Source: Tangfeifania diversioriginum | Lineage (GTDB): Bacteria; Bacteroidota; Bacteroidia; Bacteroidales; Prolixibacteraceae | Assembly (NCBI GenBank): GCA_945873105.1 | Contig: CAMCBW010000054.1 | Span: 1-35,611, forward strand | Length of the DNA: 35,611 nucleotides | Reading direction: 5' to 3' | Shown here: piece by piece, positions 30,213-35,611 of the stretch | How the letters are laid out: the number at the start of each line of letters is the position of its first letter | Position numbering within the stretch: the first letter of the stretch is position 1 | Made by a program: the position numbers and the translations under genes | Notes under the pieces: generated by a model | The model's database searches: none | Told to the model about the DNA's origin: nothing | The model's input: the letters and a program-made list of their open reading frames with translations, nothing else

Positions 30213-31340
30213 CTAATTGGCTTTTTTCAGGCACAAAAAGGAGAGATTGACCATCAGGTAGAGCCCTGCACTGGTGGATAGCTTGTTGAGCGAGGGGTTG
30301 TAAAAGAGGTCGCTTGTGAATCCAAACTTGCTCTGATCAAATATCTTGCGGTTGTATCGGTAGGAAAAGATAAACAGGTAATTGTTTTTTAAGGTGATGC
30401 TGCTTCCAATGATCCCATTTTGGAAAAGGGGCATTCCCAAGGGGGTAAAGAAGTTGCGACTTTGCCAGTAACTCGTGCCAAAGGTTCCATAATCGGTATT
30501 CATCGCTGTCTGGATGAAAAAAGCATACCCACTATTTCCCGGTAGTCCGGTTTCCTGCATCGGATAGACTGACTGAAGAAATGAGCCTTCCAGTCTGCCT
30601 GATTTTATGAGCGGGCTTTCAGATTGGTATTCATACCGGATGCCTTCAGATACAACGACATGTGTTTGTGCCGGATCCGGACTGGTATCAATCTCACCCC
30701 CTTCGTGGAGCCCGTTAAATGCCAGTGGAAATGTGAGCTTTTTCCCCTCCTTTTCAAACAATGTAAATTCGGCTGCTGTTCCAAACACAAATTCCTCCCG
30801 GTAAGGATCTCCCGCGAAAATCATCTTTTGCCAGTCGATCCAGACATCTGTCTTGAGCCAATGGTTGGCGAATTTAGCCTGGACACCTGCTTCCGGCTTC
30901 TCCTTTAGAAAAACCTCACTGTACTGCATGGGTTCTGCCAACCCATGATTCAGGTCCTGATTCAGGTTTCCCATCCGAAAAGAGAGACCTTTGACAGGCA
31001 TGTACAAGGCCGAAAACCATGGATACAACTTGTATTTTTCATACCCGTTGTAGGCCAGTACCTGGGCTCCCAGTTCCAACCTTAGCTTATTGTCAGGATA
31101 ATAGAGCAGTTTGGGTCGTAACCACAAGCCTGTCAGGGTAAGTCCATCCACATATTCACTTTTGTATTCGCTATCTTTAAAGAAGCTGAGGTTGTCGACT
31201 GTTATGAACAATTTCCCCTTGCCCGTTGAATCCATTGGTTGATCAGCAACAAAGGCCTTGCTTATCTCCTGTGAGTACAGTGCTGCAGAGAGCGCAATGA
31301 ATAGCATGGTGAGAATGATTCTGCTGCTGATTTGTGGCAT
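30213..31340 (-). CDS. Putative outer-membrane beta-barrel protein of unknown function
   Basis: A 375-residue protein with a signal peptide (IILTMLFIALSAALYS, cleavage near residue 23, followed by QEISKAF). The mature part is beta-rich, with alternating aromatic and hydrophobic residues and repeated turns (LWLRPKLLYYPDNKLRLELGAQVLAYN, SLTLKNNYLFIFSYRYNRKIF), which suits an outer-membrane barrel of ~14-16 strands, although the last residues (NLSFLCLKKAN) do not end in the usual aromatic residue. I recognise no specific family. It lies directly downstream of the POT transporter gene with 27 nt between, so the two may be co-transcribed; whether it helps the transporter is inference. Confidence 0.65.
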   Translation of the reverse strand: MPQISSRIILTMLFIALSAALYSQEISKAFVADQPMDSTGKGKLFITVDNLSFFKDSEYKSEYVDGLTLTGLWLRPKLLYYPDNKLRLELGAQVLAYNGYEKYKLYPWFSALYMPVKGLSFRMGNLNQDLNHGLAEPMQYSEVFLKEKPEAGVQAKFANHWLKTDVWIDWQKMIFAGDPYREEFVFGTAAEFTLFEKEGKKLTFPLAFNGLHEGGEIDTSPDPAQTHVVVSEGIRYEYQSESPLIKSGRLEGSFLQSVYPMQETGLPGNSGYAFFIQTAMNTDYGTFGTSYWQSRNFFTPLGMPLFQNGIIGSSITLKNNYLFIFSYRYNRKIFDQSKFGFTSDLFYNPSLNKLSTSAGLYLMVNLSFLCLKKAN

Positions 31341-31367
31341 CTTTTGGTTATTGAAATGAATGACTAC

Positions 31368-32855
31368 TTATTTTCGCACCAAGCGATCATAAAGGAAAAG
31401 GGCGATCATGGCAGCTATCCCGATACCTGTGATCACCATCCAGATGGAGGATGGATCGTACTTATCCCACAACAACCGGGTAAAAGTTTCATTGTTCATC
31501 CCCAACTTTCGGGCAGCCGCATAAAGGTAATCATTTTGGGAGAACTCTCCCCCGATAACGGGCAGCTGAAAATTGTGCGCAGCCATTTCCTGTTTGGCCA
31601 GAGATATTTTGTCTGACATGGCCTGGTAAACATTTCCTGATATGATACCTGCAAAAAAAACTCCGATGGCCACCGGAATAAAAGAGTATCCCATGTACAT
31701 GGCCGTTTTGCCGGGGGGAGCGATCCGCCCGATGTATTCTGTAATTTTGGGAGAACTTGACATCTCCCCAAAGGAGAAAAGCAGTAAAAAGAGGATCAGC
31801 AACAGTCCGTTTTGGGTTGAAAAGCACAATCCCATCCCAATGGAGGCAATCAGGATACCGGTGGTCATCACTTTCAGTGGCTGGAACCGCATGGCTACCG
31901 AAGATACCAGGATCTGGAACAAAATAATAAATCCGGCATCGATGTTGACCATCAACTCCGCGGGTATGGTCCCCTCCGGGGTTCCCAGTTTGGCCGCAAG
32001 CCATGGTGAAACCGAGTGGATTAAATTGTAGACGGCATGTGTATCACCCCACTGTTCAATAAAGACCGGAAGCGAGAGGAAAAGCTGGAAATACATGGTC
32101 CAGAAACCGGCAATAATTAGCAGGAAAAGCACAAAACGCCAATCCAGCAGGGCTTCCAATATGTTGCGGAACAATCGCTGCAGCTCTCCTGCCAAACTAA
32201 GGTTGAGTTGTGTCCCCTTCTCCTTGCCGGGTTCCTTGAAAAACAGGATCAACAATACAAAGTTGAATGCAATGACAGCAGCAGAGGCGTAAAAAACATA
32301 ATCCCAGGAGTATTTTCGGAAGAAACTGGTCACAAACGGACCAATAAATGCACCGATGTTTACCATCATGTAAAAGATGCCAAAGCCAATGGAGGAGCTC
32401 TCCTTGTCCGTTGTTTTTGCTATCGTAGCCGAGATAATCGGTTTGAAGAGTGCCGCTCCGATGGCCAGAAAAAGGTAGAAGACAAATACCATGGCATAGG
32501 AGTGGAAAATCGGCATCAACAAAAATGCCACAGTATAGATGGTATAGGCGATAAAAAGTGTTTTGCGGTAACCGATCCGGTCGGCAATGGCTCCGGTAAT
32601 GATTGGCAGAAAATAGAGGATCGCTGTTCCGATCCCCATCATCAACCCCTTCTGGGTCTGGCTGAAGCCCAGTCCTCCCTCATCGGTCGACCCGGTCAGG
32701 TAAAGGGCAAAAAGCATGTAAAACCCATACCAGGCCCATCTTTCAAAGAGCTCCATGGCATTGGCATACCAAAAGTTGGAGGGGAATTTTCGAAAAGCAG
32801 TAATTGGCGTCATCTGTTGGTTGCTTTTGATCGGCTCAAATGTAATTTTTTTCAT
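31368..32855 (-). CDS. POT/PTR-family proton-dependent peptide transporter
   Basis: A 495-residue major facilitator protein. The family signature ExxER is visible in NAMELFERWAWYGFYMLFALYL (ELFER, 34-38), which in POT proteins couples protons to di- and tripeptide uptake. The long N-lobe runs to ~210, then a loop with FKEPGKEKGTQLNLSL, then the C-lobe with the SSSPKITEYIGRIAPPGKTAMYMGY segment typical of this group. An insert of ~35 residues (SDKISLAKQEMAAHNFQ...) lies between the last two helices. It is followed by the outer-membrane protein gene on the same strand, which could form a peptide-uptake pair. Confidence 0.88.
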   Translation of the reverse strand: MKKITFEPIKSNQQMTPITAFRKFPSNFWYANAMELFERWAWYGFYMLFALYLTGSTDEGGLGFSQTQKGLMMGIGTAILYFLPIITGAIADRIGYRKTLFIAYTIYTVAFLLMPIFHSYAMVFVFYLFLAIGAALFKPIISATIAKTTDKESSSIGFGIFYMMVNIGAFIGPFVTSFFRKYSWDYVFYASAAVIAFNFVLLILFFKEPGKEKGTQLNLSLAGELQRLFRNILEALLDWRFVLFLLIIAGFWTMYFQLFLSLPVFIEQWGDTHAVYNLIHSVSPWLAAKLGTPEGTIPAELMVNIDAGFIILFQILVSSVAMRFQPLKVMTTGILIASIGMGLCFSTQNGLLLILFLLLFSFGEMSSSPKITEYIGRIAPPGKTAMYMGYSFIPVAIGVFFAGIISGNVYQAMSDKISLAKQEMAAHNFQLPVIGGEFSQNDYLYAAARKLGMNNETFTRLLWDKYDPSSIWMVITGIGIAAMIALFLYDRLVRK

Positions 32856-32953
32856 TCATTTATTATTTTGTAACCTGCAGTTAAGATCTATTATAGGGGA
32901 GAATCCGAAAGTCGATAGTAACTGAATTGTGAATATCAGTTTAAAAAATTGAG

Positions 32954-32961
32954 TAAATTTG
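32954..32961 (+). promoter_or_regulatory. -7 box of hicB-hicA-lipA-lipB transcript
   Basis: TAAATTTG, 19 nt before the hicB ATG at 32980, matches TAnnTTTG. The closest -33 candidate (ATTG at 32926-32929) is 24 nt away, slightly long. Confidence 0.55.
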
Positions 32962-32979
32962 TTCAGAAATATAGCTAAC

Positions 32980-33204
32980 ATGAAAACGATAAGTTTTACT
33001 GCCATAATAGAAAAAAGCCTTGATGGGTGGTATGTAGGTCAGATTGAAGAGTATCCTGAAGTTATCTCTCAAGGTAAAACCATGGAAGAGCTCAATGAAA
33101 ATTTAGTAGACGCCCTAAATTTGGTAATGAAGACACACAAAGAAACGACACAAGGGCTTTATCAAGGCAGAGAAACAATTCGCCGGAAAATTTTATTTGC
33201 CTGA
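32980..33204 (+). CDS. hicB: HicB-like antitoxin
   Basis: A 74-residue protein with the partial RNase H-like fold of HicB: TISFTAIIEKSLDGWYVGQIEEYPEVISQGKTMEELNENLVDALNLVM (residues 3-50). It lacks the C-terminal DNA-binding domain of longer HicB proteins, ending in a short basic tail RRKILFA, so autoregulation may need another way. It precedes hicA (antitoxin-first order), 81 nt upstream. The start at 32980 is chosen over 32959, which overlaps the promoter box. The fold and order are recognised; the toxin-antitoxin role is inferred from the pair. Confidence 0.8.
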   Translation: MKTISFTAIIEKSLDGWYVGQIEEYPEVISQGKTMEELNENLVDALNLVMKTHKETTQGLYQGRETIRRKILFA

Positions 33205-33241
33205 AATTTTAGCTGTATACATCTCATAACTAATGTATTTT

Positions 33242-33284
33242 GGAGATATTCCTTGAGACCTACCCCTTAGTTTAATTGATCTCC
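33242..33284 (+). other. Hairpin covering the hicA start region
   Basis: GGAGAT (33242-33247) can pair with ATCTCC (33279-33284), the latter ending one base before the hicA ATG. It could hide the ribosome-binding region of the toxin gene. Confidence 0.4.
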
Positions 33285-33285
33285 G

Positions 33286-33477
33286 ATGAAAAGGAATGAA
33301 TTCCTGAAGCATTTAAAAAATAACAATTGCAATTTACTCCGAGAAGGAGGACGACATAGTTTATTCATCAATGCAACAAATGGCAAGCACTCAGCAGTGC
33401 CGCGACATCCCGAGTTGTCTGACTTACTGTGCCAAATAATTTGCAAGCAGCTAGAAATACCCATAGTAAAAAAATGA
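33286..33477 (+). CDS. hicA: HicA-type mRNA interferase toxin
   Basis: A 63-residue double-stranded RNA-binding-like toxin. The core EGGRHSLF (residues 20-27) holds the conserved Gly and His24, the expected active residue of HicA, followed by a beta strand and the HSAVPRHPELSDLLCQIICKQLEI segment. HicA enzymes cleave mRNA when not bound by HicB. The TGA stop overlaps the lipA ATG (ATGA at 33474-33477), so lipA may be translated by re-initiation after hicA. The catalytic residue is intact, so it is probably active; this is inferred from sequence. Confidence 0.8.
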   Translation: MKRNEFLKHLKNNNCNLLREGGRHSLFINATNGKHSAVPRHPELSDLLCQIICKQLEIPIVKK

Positions 33478-34328
33478 ATATTCGTCAAAAACCCGATTGG
33501 CTGAAGATCAAACTCCCCACCGGAGCCAATTACAGACAGGTAAAACAAATCGTGGAAGGCAATCACCTCCACACCATTTGTTCCAGTGGAAGATGTCCCA
33601 ACATGGGCGAATGCTGGGGAGCAGGTACTGCTACGCTGATGATTCTGGGCGAAATCTGTACCCGGTCGTGCAAGTTTTGTGCGACCCTATCGGGAAAGCC
33701 ACTCCCGCCAGATTCGGAGGAACCCATCAAAGTTGCCGAATCGATCCGTTTGATGGGATTGAAACATGTGGTGGTCACCTCCGTCGACCGCGATGATCTC
33801 CCGGATGGGGGTGCAGCACATTGGGCGGAAACGATCCGACAGATCAGGGAGGTCAATCCGGGAACTACCCTGGAAGTTTTAATTCCGGATTTTGATGGCA
33901 GAGCTGAATTGATCGAACAGATCGCCCTGGCCAAACCGGATATCATCTCGCACAACCTTGAAACAGTTGCGCGTCTGACACCCCAGGTCAGAAGCCGGGC
34001 AAAATACGATACCAGCCTGAAAGTGATCGGGTTGATCGGCTCATTTGGGGTTACTTCCAAGTCCGGAATCATGGTTGGCCTGGGTGAAACCGCGGAGGAG
34101 GTACTGCAGTGTATGGACGACCTAAGAACCGTCGGCTGCGAAATTTTGACGATTGGCCAATACCTGCAACCCACAAAGAGGCACGTTGAGGTTGCTGAAT
34201 ACCTGCATCCCGACCGGTTTGCATGCTACCAAAGAGAGGGTTTGTCCCGAGGATTCAGGGTGGTGGAGAGTGCCCCGCTGGTCCGCTCCTCTTACCATGC
34301 CGAAAAACATCTGATCGCCAAAACCTAA
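33474..34328 (+). CDS. lipA: Lipoyl synthase
   Basis: A radical-SAM enzyme that inserts two sulfurs into octanoyl-lysine groups on lipoyl domains. The 284-residue protein has the auxiliary-cluster cysteines Cys36, Cys41 and Cys47 (CSSGRCPNMGEC), the radical-SAM motif Cys62-Cys66-Cys69 (CTRSCKFC), and the C-terminal RSSY (271-274) that ligates the auxiliary cluster through Ser273. The start at 33474 overlaps the hicA stop; a longer frame from 33429 lies wholly within hicA. lipB follows after one base. Residues MNIRQKPDWLKIKLP match the family start. Confidence 0.97.
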   Translation: MNIRQKPDWLKIKLPTGANYRQVKQIVEGNHLHTICSSGRCPNMGECWGAGTATLMILGEICTRSCKFCATLSGKPLPPDSEEPIKVAESIRLMGLKHVVVTSVDRDDLPDGGAAHWAETIRQIREVNPGTTLEVLIPDFDGRAELIEQIALAKPDIISHNLETVARLTPQVRSRAKYDTSLKVIGLIGSFGVTSKSGIMVGLGETAEEVLQCMDDLRTVGCEILTIGQYLQPTKRHVEVAEYLHPDRFACYQREGLSRGFRVVESAPLVRSSYHAEKHLIAKT

Positions 34329-34329
34329 T

Positions 34330-35040
34330 ATGAAAACGCTGCAATTCTTCGATCTCGGACTCTCCGAATATGGTGCTACCTGGGAAAAACAGGAGTCACT
34401 GATGAAAGGGATTGTCGATCTGAAACTCGCAAACCAAAGGCTGCCCGAGTCCGATCGGACCGAAACCCCGGGATACCTGCTTTTCGTGGAACATCCGCCG
34501 GTCTTTACCCTTGGCAAAAGCGGGGAGATGCACAATCTTCTGCTGAGCAGCACCCAGCTCGCGGAAAAGCAGGTCAGTTTTTACAAAACCAACCGCGGGG
34601 GCGACATTACCTTTCATGGTCCGGGACAATTGGTAGGGTATCCTATTTTGGATCTCGAAAATTTTGGGATGGGTTTAAGGCAATATATATACAATATAGA
34701 AGAGGTTGTCATTTTGACGCTTGCCCACTATGGGATCATAGGATTGCGCGATCCTGATGCCACAGGTGTCTGGCTGGATAGCGGACTTCCGGCTGCCCGA
34801 AAGATTTGTGCCATTGGGGTAAAGAGTTCCCGACATGTTACCATGCATGGATTTGCCTTGAATGCGAATACAGACTTGAATTACTTTCGCTACATGCATC
34901 CTTGTGGAATTGTTGACAAGGGAGTCACCACGATGCAACAGGAGTTGGGGGAAACTGTAGACCTGGAACTACTCAAAAAAACAGTTTTGAACAATTTTTC
35001 AACAATTTTCGACGCCAATATCATTTCTTTCCAACAATAA
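34330..35040 (+). CDS. lipB: Octanoyltransferase
   Basis: Transfers octanoyl groups from acyl carrier protein to lipoyl domains, before lipA acts. The 236-residue protein has RGGDITFHGPGQLVGYPI (89-106), ARKICAIGVK with the catalytic Lys158 and the MHPCGI motif with Cys192. It begins one nucleotide after the lipA stop, so the two are translated together. It is the last gene before the rRNA leader. Confidence 0.96.
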   Translation: MKTLQFFDLGLSEYGATWEKQESLMKGIVDLKLANQRLPESDRTETPGYLLFVEHPPVFTLGKSGEMHNLLLSSTQLAEKQVSFYKTNRGGDITFHGPGQLVGYPILDLENFGMGLRQYIYNIEEVVILTLAHYGIIGLRDPDATGVWLDSGLPAARKICAIGVKSSRHVTMHGFALNANTDLNYFRYMHPCGIVDKGVTTMQQELGETVDLELLKKTVLNNFSTIFDANIISFQQ

Positions 35041-35157
35041 TGGCCGCCTGACCCGTCGTTTTTCAGGGAAATCCTCTTCGTTTTTAATTTGTATGTCTCT
35101 GTTTTTCATTGATTTAATTCATCAATATTCTTTTTACCAAAAAAAATATTGATCTCC

Positions 35158-35187
35158 TTTGATGGAATGGAAAACTCTCTATCTTTG
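35158..35187 (+). promoter_or_regulatory. rRNA promoter P1
   Basis: TTTG (35158-35161), 18-nt spacer, TATCTTTG (35180-35187), then CACCCAC at the start site, the form often seen at rRNA and strong promoters of this phylum. Confidence 0.75.
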
Positions 35188-35330
35188 CACCCACGTTTAA
35201 GGGAATACCCAACGGTGTAAAAGCCGGTAAGTTTTTAGACGAAGTTCATTGAAGGGCACACCGGGATTGAGTTTACTGAATACCGGCAAAGCAAAACAGT
35301 CGATAAATTTTTAAAAAACAGCTTAAAAAT

Positions 35331-35362
35331 TTTGGTTGGAAACAAAAAGTACTGTACATTTG
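35331..35362 (+). promoter_or_regulatory. rRNA promoter P2
   Basis: TTTG (35331-35334), 20-nt spacer, TACATTTG (35355-35362), again followed by CACCCAC, as in P1. Confidence 0.75.
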
Positions 35363-35611
35363 CACCCACTTTCGCATAAAAAATGACGCAAGGAGTTTAA
35401 ATGCGAATAGAAACATGACACAAGTTCATTGAAGGATATTGAGAAGAAGGTAAGAAGAGAAAATACTGGGTTTCGGATATTCTTTGGGTTTAAGCTGAAT
35501 AGGCGCGAGTTTGTTTAGCGGGGATCTTAGGAGTAGTTTAACAGGTATTATTGAAAAGAAGTAAAGCCTGAGGTTCTAGGATATATATTAAAATTTTCTA
35601 TACAACGGAGA

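Larger units (their letters stand above)
35041..35611 (+). other. rRNA operon leader region, 16S start expected just beyond window
   Basis: 571 nt without an ORF. It holds two tandem promoters (35158-35187 and 35331-35362) and the 14-nt direct repeat AAGTTCATTGAAGG (35242-35255 and 35422-35435), one after each promoter. GCCGGTA (35223-35229) and TACCGGC (35281-35287) are inverted repeats flanking the first copy. The window ends TACAACGGAGA; in relatives the next bases are GTTTGATCCTGGCTCAG, the start of 16S rRNA. The 16S gene is therefore inferred, not seen. Confidence 0.75.

Noticed and set aside
34675-34938. Minus-strand ORF of 87 codons within lipB
   Set aside because: Antisense shadow of a conserved enzyme; no independent signals.

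Overview
The window reads as chromosomal DNA from a member of the Bacteroidota, most likely order Bacteroidales. The reasons are: many start regions carry the phylum-specific -7 promoter box TAnnTTTG (often with TTTG or TTG about 18-22 nt upstream); ribosome-binding regions are A-rich rather than Shine-Dalgarno-like; there is a eukaryote-type hexokinase, a DUF4271-hemD-rnpA gene order, and an aroF-chorismate mutase fusion next to tyrA. I cannot place the genus from sequence reading alone. The content is mostly core housekeeping genes, separated by an unusual variety of palindromic intergenic repeats.

Layout. 1-926 (minus): a methyltransferase cut by the window edge, behind rbfA. 1137-5282 (plus): hexokinase, a VTT/DedA-like membrane protein, dtd, deoC and a conserved protein of unknown function, each separated by repeat elements. 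5304-6225 (minus): an ECF sigma factor overlapping a small two-helix membrane protein. 6356-7336: a secreted small protein (minus) and a two-helix membrane protein (plus). 7586-9116: a trans-type polyprenyl diphosphate synthase (minus) and an ArsR-type repressor (plus). 9206-11968: polA. 12081-13049 (minus): a tRNA-dihydrouridine synthase. 13160-15483 (plus): DUF4271 protein, hemD, rnpA. 15582-17824 (minus): an aromatic amino acid operon (tyrA, DAHP synthase-chorismate mutase) preceded by a leader peptide gene and terminator. 17994-18956 (minus): a DMT-family exporter. 19113-21355 (minus): zwf-pgl. 21512-22462 (minus): rsgA. 22578-24391 (plus): a short ORF coupled to an S41 protease. 24439-24942 (minus): a membrane-anchored receiver protein. 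25296-25745 (plus): a SPOR lipoprotein. 25762-29958 (minus): rplM-rpsI-rpsB-tsf and pyrH-frr. 30213-32855 (minus): an outer-membrane-type protein and a POT transporter. 32980-35040 (plus): hicB-hicA-lipA-lipB. 35041-35611: a tandem-promoter rRNA leader; the window stops where 16S rRNA should begin.

The clearest regulatory find is the attenuator upstream of tyrA: a TAnnTTTG promoter, a 22-codon leader peptide with the run YFWFYY and a further F, a segment that can pair with the terminator stem, then a terminator hairpin with a T-run. It was too short for ordinary gene calling. Other items worth attention are a HicBA toxin-antitoxin pair whose toxin stop overlaps the lipA start (ATGA), a 39-codon ORF whose stop overlaps the protease start (TGATG), promoter positions that correct the pyrH and rsgA starts, a long structured leader before rplM, a duplicated promoter-plus-motif module before the rRNA genes, and at least six kinds of palindromic or purine/pyrimidine-rich intergenic repeats.
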